From the NCBI GenBank assembly GCA_029449245.1, contig JANATF010000008.1:2108001-2172000 (forward strand): a stretch of DNA of 64,000 nucleotides. Direction: 5' to 3'. Of this stretch, positions 52,501 through 61,338 are shown piece by piece (within the stretch, counting starts at the first letter, position 1; each line of letters starts with the position of its first letter). Made by a program: the position numbers and the translations under genes. The DNA comes from Mortierella alpina. Taxonomy: Eukaryota; Mortierellomycota; Mortierellomycetes; Mortierellales; Mortierellaceae. The notes beneath the pieces were generated by a model that saw only the letters and a program-made list of their open reading frames with translations, was not told the origin of the DNA and searched no databases.

Positions 52501-54148
52501 CTGTAACAAACACGTCCAAGGAGGCTTCCTCTTGAGGTTGTATACCGGGAGCTCTAAAGTTGGGTACTGCCATGAGCAGGAATACGTCTTGGATGTTGCC
52601 GGCTACCTCGTCGGCCAAGAGGTCTTGCATCGTCACGAACTCGACCTTTTCTCTCGCCAAGTTTTGAGTGGCAGCGAGAAACGCTTCACGATATTCTTGG
52701 TCCGTGCTGGAGTCACTCTCATCGTCGGCCGAAGTAGATGTATCGCTGAGAGATTCCTCGTCGTCAGAATCGTCGTCAAAATCTTCACTGTCCTCGATGA
52801 GTCCTTTGTAGCCCTTCTTGATGTCCGACTGTAAGCGCGGTTCCTCCTCAGTCTCCTCTATGACCATTGGTGAGTGGCCCTTGCCTCCATCGATCTCAAT
52901 GATTCGTCCTCCGATTTTCATCTGATACATTCCCTTGTTCCAGTAGGTTACGCATTGTGTCATCTCCAGAAATCCTCGTCCAAGCAGGAGCTCACACGGT
53001 GCATTGTTGATTATAAGGCACCCGATCACTACCGTCTGTCCAGCGATGTCCAGCGGGATAAGACTTGCCTCTCCAACAGCAGACAATAACCCTCCCAAGG
53101 ATCGGATCGTGATACGAGACACGTTAGAGATGGTAGTAATGTTGGCTTTCTTGAGGAACTCAGGAGTGCAGACATTGACGCACGCTCCACCATCCAAGTA
53201 CGGCTTCACGGGATAACCATTCACGGTGGCCAAGAAATGGTGGGTGGTGTTCTTGGCAATATCCGAGCGGGCGAGGAAGGCATGTATTTCGGGGCTCTGA
53301 CTGTCCACTCCTAAGCCTGGGTACTTTGCTAGCAGGACATCTTGCTCACGTGAAGGAAGCGCTTTGAGGGAATCTCCGAGTACTCGTCTTAAGGCTGGGG
53401 ATAAAGCCAATAGCTGAGAGAGGCTTAGTCCTGTAACCTCGACGTCTCGGGTGAACTGCAGGATGTTGAAGGGGCTATCCTTCCATGTGAGTCGTATCGG
53501 TCGTGGCAACAATCGTGCAATCTTGGCAAGTTCCTCGGCCTCGTTCTTGCTCTCATGGACGGCTTTATGCAACTTGTCCTTGAGTTCGGCGGTCTTCTTT
53601 TTGCTCTCCTTCGATGGTTTCTTGGGTTCCTTAGGCTTTTGGCTCTCCTTTCTGGCTCCTGCAACCTTTGCTATCTTGGTTGCTTTGGTCTTGCTTGGTT
53701 TTTGCTTTCGCTTCTCCCGCAAGGCTTGTTCCTCGTCCAACCTCTTGATTTGCTCTGAGATCTTCTTTTCTCGATCCAGAGCTCGCAGTAACGGTCGTTG
53801 ATACTGATCGGGACGATTTTCAAGAGGAGGTTGCTGAGGTCTTGGAGGTATTTCGATATGATCGAACCGTTCTATGGAATCGCGTGTTGGTGGAGGTGTG
53901 TTTGAATCGTATGGTTGGAATGCTGGTCCGGCTCTATCATCTGTGTCCATGCTATATTCTCGAACGACGGCATCAATCTGAGGTCCTAGCGCGGGCATGA
54001 CAGTGCTCTTTTCGACGTCCTTCGCGTTATTGGTCTCTGTCTTCTGGTACGGTGTCTGCGTGGGCGGCTTTATCTTTCCTCTAACGGCCGCCAATATGTG
54101 CGGGGGTCCTTTTCTAGGGGGGTGAGGGTCTGGACCACGATGTCTCAC
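49544..54148 (-). CDS. Element D Pol (protease-RT-RNase H-integrase, no chromodomain)
   Basis: An open frame of about 1,530 residues. The protease-like site reads VKPYLDGGACVNVCTPEFL, with D-G-G instead of D-S/T-G. Reverse transcriptase has YRVCVNFIPVNKLI, WDCKDGYLQSPI, YNVLPMGLIDSMQWY and FVDDMGTGT (DD present). RNase H has IMSADTSDVCTGYV and ATERELLGFVYAL. Integrase has a zinc finger (H..HLGITG..CDACQRF), VVGMDLVGPLP, ITDNGSSLAQ and QTNGKVERYNG (D, D, E). The C-terminus (GPYHILEKRAGGAYVL..) stops without a chromodomain. The protein starts in the -1 frame relative to gag across GATTTTTAA. The first 250 residues are Lys/Glu/Pro-rich. RT divergence sets it apart from A, B and C. Confidence 0.92.
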   Translation of the reverse strand: MRHRGPDPHPPRKGPPHILAAVRGKIKPPTQTPYQKTETNNAKDVEKSTVMPALGPQIDAVVREYSMDTDDRAGPAFQPYDSNTPPPTRDSIERFDHIEIPPRPQQPPLENRPDQYQRPLLRALDREKKISEQIKRLDEEQALREKRKQKPSKTKATKIAKVAGARKESQKPKEPKKPSKESKKKTAELKDKLHKAVHESKNEAEELAKIARLLPRPIRLTWKDSPFNILQFTRDVEVTGLSLSQLLALSPALRRVLGDSLKALPSREQDVLLAKYPGLGVDSQSPEIHAFLARSDIAKNTTHHFLATVNGYPVKPYLDGGACVNVCTPEFLKKANITTISNVSRITIRSLGGLLSAVGEASLIPLDIAGQTVVIGCLIINNAPCELLLGRGFLEMTQCVTYWNKGMYQMKIGGRIIEIDGGKGHSPMVIEETEEEPRLQSDIKKGYKGLIEDSEDFDDDSDDEESLSDTSTSADDESDSSTDQEYREAFLAATQNLAREKVEFVTMQDLLADEVAGNIQDVFLLMAVPNFRAPGIQPQEEASLDVFVTEPAPLNGDATTLHFQNNEYGFCLEAPKSRDVLSDTPCRLVPGLEEHKIMVGDLPEVEEHIAEIQQLFSKHTGAFPKEGEMSRTMRADKLSAAASFSVREDVPFPKAYSRKYSPGQIRVLNDYVTQMEKAGKMRKSSSPVSCNPLLVEKKDGSYRVCVNFIPVNKLIRPMAWPIPDAHMEINKLQGCSWLSFWDCKDGYLQSPIEEQCRYLTAVSFPEGLWEYNVLPMGLIDSMQWYSRHMGDVFNTPELSGKLATFVDDMGTGTDTFEEHMVRVANILARMDEVNGSFAGNKSGFFVQRREFLGRVIGPEGISIHPKKLMKIAMWPMPKNVRELRQFVGFALFLGAHVSAFTKIAIPLFELYKYDKRPATFIKMWEKDAKYPTAFTQMQQGLVGSPVLVIIDHKRPVIMSADTSDVCTGYVMAHAANIDDDNNITIHTKYRPILFGSRKLSGPETRYFATERELLGFVYALKKNEHLLLDKTIHAFLDHRALLYLHNLQFQNARLTRWTLYVARFKIDIHHRPGKDMQDSDPLSRVPGDGTIPTYGLEDEINDMGGLRLVAVIEIDEEPYASIAAWLQGLPITHLSLSQMRDIRIRALKYFILDGRLMQRTVGASPRTYVPPHERQNIIDALHGSSTNGHLGITGTYRWASIAYFWPGQFEDIRQAIQSCDACQRFQKRDSTRYRHHRIPPPPSIFLVVGMDLVGPLPLSYGKQYVLNLIDYTSSWVESIALSNIQGQTIRKEVERCWFRRYGYPQVIITDNGSSLAQGAFRLECDMQGIKIATAAAYHPQTNGKVERYNGFMSRQISKCLAEEKLPPEEWRQMLEKVAWTWNTMEKDDQGYSPFEVLYGQPARNKLDNAYNRAVEDEVDLLALNRHRQGMLAQVRETAVSRIQEYHEDKERRSTLLPPRKYRIGQPVLVYRADLDNRRSGKLLPKWNGPYHILEKRAGGAYVLAQRRGSHRTIYKQGRPVNHTNLKPYRVSKTA

Positions 54149-54153
54149 CCCTC

Positions 54154-55737
54154 TTAAAAATCCTGCTCTTCAGCTGCGGAACGTTCCTCCAGATATTCCT
54201 CGAGATCGACCTTGGAGAGATAGCACGCATATTCTCCAGCATTGTCGTCGTCGTCATACTGAGAAGCCCGGTACCATTGTTGAGCCATGAGGGTGCGGGG
54301 TCTGCGTGGGTTCGGGCACTTGGACGAATAATGTCCGGTCTCATCACAGTTGTAACATTTGACGTTGGACATGTCCTTAGCTGGACGGGAGCTCAGTGGT
54401 GCGCCTGGGGTACGAGCAGGCTGATTCTTCTGTTGCTTGGTCATTAGGATGGTGAGAGCTCCGAGTTGATCAGTAACTGCTTTGAGGTCCTCATGCATGG
54501 AGTCCCATCGTCCTGTCCCTGTCGAGGATTGAGCTCGGTCCTTTTGCTTCTTAGCGGCTTCTCCATCGGTTGAGTTATATCCATCGTCCTCTGATTCTTC
54601 ACAGTCCGATTCTCCTACGGCTTTGGATGGCTTTCGTGCGAGTTCTACCTCGTTGTATCGAGAGCCCAATTCTCTCATATACTCCATGGCGGTCTGCCAG
54701 TCGCCTTGACGAAGCGCGATATACCGTTGGTGCGTATCGTACAATCCAGCGGCATAGCAGGACAGTAATGACCTCTCGTCAGGTACCCGTCGAGCACGGG
54801 CACAGGCAGCACGGTGAAGGTCAACGCGGGTCTTGAATCGGACATTGTATTTTGCAATCCTCTCATTGGCTGTCTGAGGAAACTCTTGCAAGAAATCGAT
54901 CTGAATTCGACGTCTGGCTTCATCCAAGTCCATGAATGTATCCGATAGATCGTCCATCAAAATCCGGTACGTCATGTTCCTTTCTCGAGCGCGGATACGG
55001 CACCATTCGCTGGCCTCGGTATGTTTCCCAACTGCGGACATGACCAGGCGGATGACTCCGGTACGGATAGCATTGTCGTCAATATTCGGATCACACACTT
55101 TGGCTCGGAACCAGTTGTCGAATCCTCTGATCCAGTCATCGGCATATTTGCCTTTCTTACGGCTCAAAGAGAATGTTGGCCCATCGTATGACTTGATCCT
55201 TTCGAGAGTGCGTCGGTACAGATCAACGTCCATGGCATGGTAGTGCGGGTTCGCCTCTTCATTCTCTCTGGCCCGATGACGATCGACATCAGCTGGACGG
55301 GGAACTTGTCTTCCAACAGGACGTGCGGACTGCCTGGGAGCTCTCTGACTGAGACTTGCCTCTTGTTCATCGTCGGTGGTGTCATCGGCTACCAATGGCT
55401 TGGGAGTTCGCATGTTGTGGGGGCCTTGCAACTCTTCGTTCGGACGATTACGGCCTCCGTAATGTTGGCCAATGATGTTTGCGACTCCCTCGTGGATGCG
55501 TTTCTCCATGGCTCTCATTTCATCTCTTATCTCGGTTCTCAAAGTTAATGACTGATTGTCGATAGCGACCGCCCAATCGGGACGCGGCTCGGGGTGAACC
55601 GGATTGGCGTCATCGAAATCATCGAACACGGCGATATCAGCGGGGTTGCTGATTGGCTCGGTCTGGGTCACCTCCGGAACAAGATTGTTGGGAATGCTTG
55701 GCACAGAGGGGCCGTGGCGCATTCGGGGGTGACTCAT
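54154..55737 (-). CDS. Element D Gag
   Basis: 527 residues from MSHPRMRHGPSVP. The middle part (DWIRGFDNWFRAKV, followed by an IQIDFLQEFPQ segment) is capsid-like, and a CCHC knuckle CYNCDETGHYSSKC lies near the end. It closes GAT TTT TAA; reading back one base (TTT TTA AGA) opens directly into pol, so -1 slippage at T TTT TAA is a plausible way to make Gag-Pol. Many RGS/acidic linkers separate the parts. It begins 124 bp from the LTR. Confidence 0.9.
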   Translation of the reverse strand: MSHPRMRHGPSVPSIPNNLVPEVTQTEPISNPADIAVFDDFDDANPVHPEPRPDWAVAIDNQSLTLRTEIRDEMRAMEKRIHEGVANIIGQHYGGRNRPNEELQGPHNMRTPKPLVADDTTDDEQEASLSQRAPRQSARPVGRQVPRPADVDRHRARENEEANPHYHAMDVDLYRRTLERIKSYDGPTFSLSRKKGKYADDWIRGFDNWFRAKVCDPNIDDNAIRTGVIRLVMSAVGKHTEASEWCRIRARERNMTYRILMDDLSDTFMDLDEARRRIQIDFLQEFPQTANERIAKYNVRFKTRVDLHRAACARARRVPDERSLLSCYAAGLYDTHQRYIALRQGDWQTAMEYMRELGSRYNEVELARKPSKAVGESDCEESEDDGYNSTDGEAAKKQKDRAQSSTGTGRWDSMHEDLKAVTDQLGALTILMTKQQKNQPARTPGAPLSSRPAKDMSNVKCYNCDETGHYSSKCPNPRRPRTLMAQQWYRASQYDDDDNAGEYACYLSKVDLEEYLEERSAAEEQDF

Positions 55738-55861
55738 CGGTTAGGTTCCGGCAGAGAATTTTTCCTGCGGTGTGATTGGTTCGTCGTGACCTCGGATGAG
55801 GAGTTTATTTTTGGCAATTGATATCCAAGAAGGATTGCCCAGGTTCTCCACCAAGAAAACG

Positions 55862-56860
55862 TGTGGTGAAGTAACTCTAGTTCTGTAAAATAGACTACGG
55901 TCAACTCAAGAAGGTAAGACTGCTCAGATACGAAATGACTAATGATAGAATCCCTTACGTTTGATCTTGCGATCGATCTCCGTTGGGGGCAATCGGCGGA
56001 AGCGTACCAAATGACTTGGTTGCTCTTGAGCCTGAGAATAAAAGGAAGACTATTCAAAATATAAGTATCTAACTGATAACAGGCTTAACAAACTTAAGAG
56101 AAACCGAGTGAACACTTACTGTGAGGCCCGTTGGGGGGACTCAAGTCTCACAGGGTGTCTCTCGCAAGTGGGGGACAGGGAGAGAATCTATAACTACAAA
56201 AACTACAGAAACAACGGCACACACAGGTTAGGGGCCTGTATAGACAAAGGGACTCCTTCTTGACTCCTGTGCCAAGGATAGTTCCAAATCCGAGGGGTAC
56301 TGTTCTTGATCCTCCGAGAAGACACTCTATGTGATCATCTTCATACCTGGTGGAAGGCCTAGGGATACGGGCCTTGATGGTTCAGGATTTGTAGGAGAGG
56401 AGGGGGACGGTGGAGTGTCTCGGGACGGATTGGTGTAAAGAACAGAGGTTGGCTAAAGCACTATTCTCGTCTCTACTCTCACTCAAACGCTTATACCGTG
56501 TGCGGAGCGTCAAGTTGTGGCAGAGCAACACTAATCCTACTTTGGGGTGTCAGGGGGGTGAGGATGTGCGTAGGAACGTAGTTCTAAACTGTGCAATCGA
56601 TGTAAAGGAAAACTTTGGGGAGGAAACAGACCCGGAACCTAAGTCCAAGTCTGGGTCTTCTTTTATGGGTTATAAATTTAGGGTGCTATACTGAAGCTAT
56701 ATAAAATTGATGTGTTCATAAGGTCTATACTGAATAGAGAGGGCAGCAGGATTTTGATATTATAGAGGGAGGGCGGATGAACGATTGCCGGATCCTAGTG
56801 TCGCAGTGGTCCTGACTATTTCCCTGCTCCTTGGGGCGGATCCAGCTCTGCTTCATCACA
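55862..56860 (-). repeat. Element D LTR (5' LTR in element orientation)
   Basis: 999 bp matching the other LTR. The element-internal side (55738-55861) is a 124-bp leader before the gag start and should hold the primer-binding site; I could not assign a tRNA. Confidence 0.93.
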
Positions 56861-57304
56861 CCGGATTGGCCTCAAAGAATCGGTCCAAGAAACCATGTCA
56901 CGCCAGGAGGAACCGCGCACGTTCTATGAGTTCTCTGATTTGGCTATTGAGATCGACACTCGCCAATATGGTTACTTTCTGCAAAGACAACCTGTTCGTT
57001 CCACAACAACCTTGAATAGCGCCCGCAACTCGACCCCTGTTTCCGTCCCGCGACCATTCGCTCCCGCCGCGTCCGTTGCCGCCCCGTCCATGGCCATGGA
57101 CCTCAGCCAAGCCCAGCACCGCCCTGTGAGCGCCGAAGAAAAACAGCGACGCAGAGATAACGATCTCTGTAGCTACTGTGGTTTGGAGGGACACTGGGTT
57201 AAGGAGTGTCCCACCAAACCCGCGAACACCAGACTCGGTAACAAGGCTCAACACACTCTCTCTAGTGCCACCACTGCCAACACTAGCCCCTTCGTGTTCG
57301 ATTT

Positions 57305-57311
57305 GGGAAAC
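57305..57311 (+). promoter_or_regulatory. Predicted -1 ribosomal frameshift site (element C gag/pol)
   Basis: The heptamer G GGA AAC follows the X XXY YYZ rule and is in the gag frame (ttG GGA AAC). It sits 9 bases before the gag stop. A -1 shift gives GGG AAA CGA.. and leads without a stop through 57320 into the pol frame. A downstream structure was not worked out. Confidence 0.75.
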
Positions 57312-60300
57312 GACGACGCCTAGTAAAGAGTGGAGAAGCCCATCTAGGCCAACTTTTCAATGTTTCTCCTGTTCACGACCCTATCCACGACTCCGCTCCC
57401 ATCACCATTCCTGTCACTCTGTATTTCCAGGGGTCCTCCCTCCCCGTCAATGCCATGATTGATTCTGGGGCTACAATTTCCTTCATTCATCAGAACCTCG
57501 CCAAAGTACATCACCTACCCATTGTCGATCAACAACTCAACATTGCCCTCGCCAATGGTACCATCCACTCTTCCCACCACTCCACTCGTCTTGTCATGCA
57601 ATCCAGCCCAGAACATTTTGAAGTACATTCCTTTCAACTCATCACGCTCGGTAACTATTCTGTGATCCTTGGAATGGACTGGCTAAAAAAGCACAGCCCC
57701 TCCATCAACTGGGATCAGAGAACAGTGACTCTCGCCTGCACTCAAAATCACAACTTCTCTGCCTTGTCACATCTTGCTCGATCCACACTACCTACTTCTA
57801 TCCTGCCCTTCGCCAGTCAAACACGCTCTGCTTCCCCTCCTCTAGTTCTCAAACCTGCACCAATTACTATCATTTACCCACCTGTGCCTGTCCCTGTCAG
57901 AAACCCAACTTCCATGGATATTGCCCTGGTCAGCAACGCCAATTTCTGTCAATTGCTCAAGCAGGGACAGGGTGTAGGCTACATGATGGACATCTCTCAA
58001 GTCGAAGAATTGTCTACCGCGACTCTTAGTGATGATGAACCAACAATCCAGCTCCCTGAAAAATACGCTGAATACTCTCAAGTGTTCTCCAAGACTCAGG
58101 CGGACAAACTCCCGCCACACCGACCCTACGACCATAGTATTCCCATTGCAGAAGGCGCCAACGTACCTTTTGGGCCTGTCTACAATCTCTCGCAGACGGA
58201 GCTCAAGGCCCTACACGAATATCTCAAAGAAAACCTGGCTAAAGGTTTCATTCGCCGCTCGGAATCCCCAGCCGGAGCGCCCATTCTCTTTGTCAAGAAA
58301 AAAGACGGTTCCCTTCGCCTTTGTGTCGATTACCGGGGACTTAACAAAATCACAACTCCCAATCGATGCCCTTTACCACTGATCTCCGAAACGTTTGACC
58401 AGTTAGGAAAAGCCAAGTATTTTACCAAATTGGACATGCGTGGTGCCTACAACCTTCTCCGAATAGCGAAAGGCGACGAGTGGAAAACCGCGTTTCGCTG
58501 TCGTTACGGTCACTTTGAGTATCAAGTCATGCCATTCGGGCTCATGAATGCCCCAGGAACCTTCCAAGCGTTCGTGAACGACGTCCTGCGCGACTACTTG
58601 GATGATTTTGTTGTTGTCTACCTTGACGATATTCTCATATATTCCGAATCACTTGACGAGCACACCGCACAAGTCAAAAAGGTCCTCAAGAAATTAGAAG
58701 CTGCGGGCATCTGTCTGAAACTCGAGAAATGTGCGTTCGATAAGCAAGAGGTCTCGTTCCTGGGATTCATCATTGGTGTTAACGGCATCTCGATGGATCC
58801 TGCCAAGGTGGCCGCCATTCAAGAATGGGCTACCCCTAAATCAGCTTTTGACATTCAGGTGTTCCTCGGACTCGCTAACTTCTACCGCCGCTTCGTCAAG
58901 AACTACTCCAAAGTAGCCACCCCTCTCACCACTCTGCTCAAGAAGAATGCCAAGTTCATTTGGTCAAGAGCCGCGCAAGACGCTTTTGAAGAACTCAAAG
59001 CTCGTTTGATGTCTGGCCCGATCCTCCGTCACTTTGATCACACAAAAGCGTGTGTCATCGAAGTCGATGCCTCCGACTACGCCCTCGGAGGAGTTTGCAG
59101 CCAATATGATGACGATGACCACCTCCACCCTGTTGCCTTCTACTCCAGAAAACTCCTGCCTGCGGAAATGAATTACCAGATCTATGACAAAGAACTGTTA
59201 GCCATTGTGTGCGCCTTCAAGCACTGGCGACACTACCTTGAGTTCTCAGCCTCTACCACAGTCGTCCTTACTGACCACCGCAATCTGGAATATTTTACAA
59301 CCACCCGCAACCTTAGCCGTCGCCAGGTCCGCTGGTCTGAAGTCCTATCGGACTATAATTTTGTCATCAAATACCGCCCTGGCTCGCAGAACGCTGCGGC
59401 TGACTCTTTGTCTCGGAGAGACAAACCTGAGGAGGGGAGTGCGGCTGCACTAAGCAAGACCGCCTTAACCCTCCTGCCACCAATTCAATTTTTGAATGCC
59501 CTACAAGCCCTGCCGCTGCTCCCAGAGAAGTCAGCCATTCAAGAATTAATTACGCATTCACTTCCTAACGACCCTACATTCAGCGCGATCCTTGCTGAGA
59601 ACCTTGAGACGCCAGACCCCGACGGCCTCTACTCTGTCCAGGACGGCCTTCTACTACATGACGGCCTGGTCTGTGTCCCCGACGACCCGGATCTCAAGAA
59701 AATGATCCTTGAAGAATGCCACGATTCTCCCACTGCGGGGCACTTTGGTATTACTAAAACATTTGATCTTGTCTCTCGCACGTTCTTTTGGCCCAGCATG
59801 CGACAATATATCAAGAATTACGTCGGTGGATGCGATATTTGCCAACGTAGCAAGTCAAGCAATCACAAGCCGTATGGCCTCCTGCAATCCTTGCCGATCC
59901 CTGATCGGCCCTGGTCCTCGATCTCCGTAGACTTTATCACTCAACTGCCCGCCTCCAAGGGCTACACCGCGATATGTGTCTTCGTCGATCGATTCACGAA
60001 GATGGCTCACTTTGCCCCTACCACAGATACCGTGGACGCGGAGGGTACCGTGCAGCTCTTCTTGGAAAAAGTCTTCGCCGCCCACGGTCTTCCAGACGAT
60101 GTCGTCTCCGATAGAGGCGTCACCTTCACTTCTAAGTTCACTAAGACAGTCTTCAAGGCTCTCCAGATCGAGCAGAACCTCTCTACTGCATTCCATCCTA
60201 GGACTGACGGCCAGACTGAGAGAGTCAACTCGATTCTCGAGCAGTACCTACGCTGTTATATCGACTATCAACAGTCAAACTGGAGCACTTTACTCCCGCT

Positions 60301-61000
60301 CGCCGAGTTCACTTACAACAACACGGAACACTCGTCCACGAAGACAACTCCTTTCTTCGCTAACTTTGGTTTCCACCCCAAGTTCTCAGTTACCGTACCC
60401 CGGGTGACTAAGGACAACATCCCTTGCCCTGACCACATCAAGGCTCTTCTAGACATTCATTCTGAGATGAAGTTCAACATCCAGTCTGCGAATGAAAGAC
60501 ACGCCCGACATTTTGATACCAAAACAATAGCTCAGCCTGATTTCAGTGTTGGCGACAAAGTCTGGTTAGACGCCCGAAATCTCCGTACCGAGCGGGCAGC
60601 CAAGAAACTTGACTACAAACGAGTTGGCCCTTTTCAAATACTCGAGAAGGTTGGAACTCGCTCATACCGCCTGGATCTCCCAAGTACCATGAAGATCCAC
60701 CCGATCTTCCACGTCGGCCTCCTCGAGCGTTTCCGCCAAGATACGATCCCGGGTCGGACACCTAAACCTCTACCTCCACTCGTCGTTGCTGGAGAAGAGG
60801 AGTTCGAAGTCGAAGCCATCCTAGACTCCAAAGTGGCCCGTGGCAGACTCCTCTACCATGTCCACTGGAAAGGCTACCCCATATCTGCTCGCACTTGGGA
60901 GCCTGCTGAGTTGGTTCAAGGCGCCCCGAGACTCATCAAGCAGTTTCATCATGCTCACCCTCACAAACCCGGCCCTACGCTTCGCGGAGCTCAGCCCTAA
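57312..61000 (+). CDS. Ty3 element C Pol (protease-RT-RNase H-integrase-chromodomain)
   Basis: Open in the -1 frame relative to gag from the slippery site; the first internal ATG is at 57455, within the protease (NAMIDSGATISFIHQ). Reverse transcriptase shows LRLCVDYRGLNKIT, FTKLDMRGAYNLLRI, MPFGLMNAPGTFQ and VVVYLDDILIYS (YLDD). RNase H has VIEVDASDYALGG and YDKELLAIVCAF. Integrase has the HHCC finger (GHFG..CDICQRSK), ISVDFITQLP, VSDRGVTFTS and RTDGQTERVNS (D, D, E). The end has GPFQILEKVGTRSYRLDLP and HPIFHVGLLE, then a chromodomain (FEVEAILDS..YHVHWKGYP..TWEPAEL). About 1,225 residues without an internal stop. Similar in style to Tf1/Tf2-type chromoviruses and distant from elements A and B. 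Expression depends on the frameshift. Confidence 0.95.
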
Positions 61001-61010
61001 ATGGGGGGGT

Positions 61011-61338
61011 TGTCGCGTACTCGGCCCTAGGATAAGCGTAGTATCCTAGGTCAAGCCTTATTTCGCCTTTTAATGCCTTATCGACATGCGCCCCCTTTTT
61101 ACTGAATGCCTTGAATTATGTCCTGACCGGTGACTATGGGTCAAAGCGGCATTACGCGCTGGGCTCAGTGTTTAGTATATATAGTCTGTAGTTCCCTCTG
61201 TACAGTTGCTCTTTACCTAGTAACTTGAATACATCCTTGATCATACCCTGAACCCTCCTGTCTTGCCACTTCCCTTGTCCCTTCCCTCCTGCCCTTGTGA
61301 AAGGTCATCCTGTCCTTGCCCTGCCTAGATTCACGACA
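61011..61338 (+). repeat. Element C 3' LTR
   Basis: Same 328-bp sequence as the 5' LTR, directly after the polypurine tract and followed by the GTAGC target duplication. Confidence 0.95.

Larger units (their letters stand above)
48091..56860 (-). mobile_element. Ty3/gypsy-like element D, complete, inside element C gag
   Basis: 8,770-bp minus-strand element with 999-bp LTRs (48091-49089, 55862-56860) that appear identical, ends TGTGGTGAAG..CTTCATCACA, and a CCGG duplication (48087-48090 and 56861-56864; ACCGG if the last A of the LTR is counted). Gag (55737-54154) and pol (54148-49544) are both open. It has no chromodomain. Confidence 0.94.
47335..57323 (+). pseudogene. Element C Gag, split by element D
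   Basis: Codons 47335-48090 (252 residues, coiled-coil start and a PEKFTGKREDWKTFQSQLELY capsid-type segment) end at CAG TAC CGG. After element D and one CCGG copy, the frame resumes at 56865 (IGLKESVQETMSRQEE) and runs to TAG at 57321-57323. The restored length is 404 residues. The C-terminal part has PMAMDLSQAQ-type linker and a zinc knuckle CSYCGLEGHWVKEC. Just before the stop is G GGA AAC (57305-57311), in the correct phase for -1 frameshifting into pol. The only lesion is the D insertion. Confidence 0.92.
46958..61338 (+). mobile_element. Ty3/gypsy element C (chromovirus), interrupted by element D
   Basis: Plus-strand element with 328-bp LTRs (46958-47285 and 61011-61338), no LTR difference seen, TG..CA ends, and a 5-bp duplication GTAGC (46953-46957, 61339-61343). 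A polypurine tract AAATGGGGGGGT (60999-61010) precedes the 3' LTR. Without D its length is about 5.6 kb. It splits the pol gene of element B. Confidence 0.96.
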
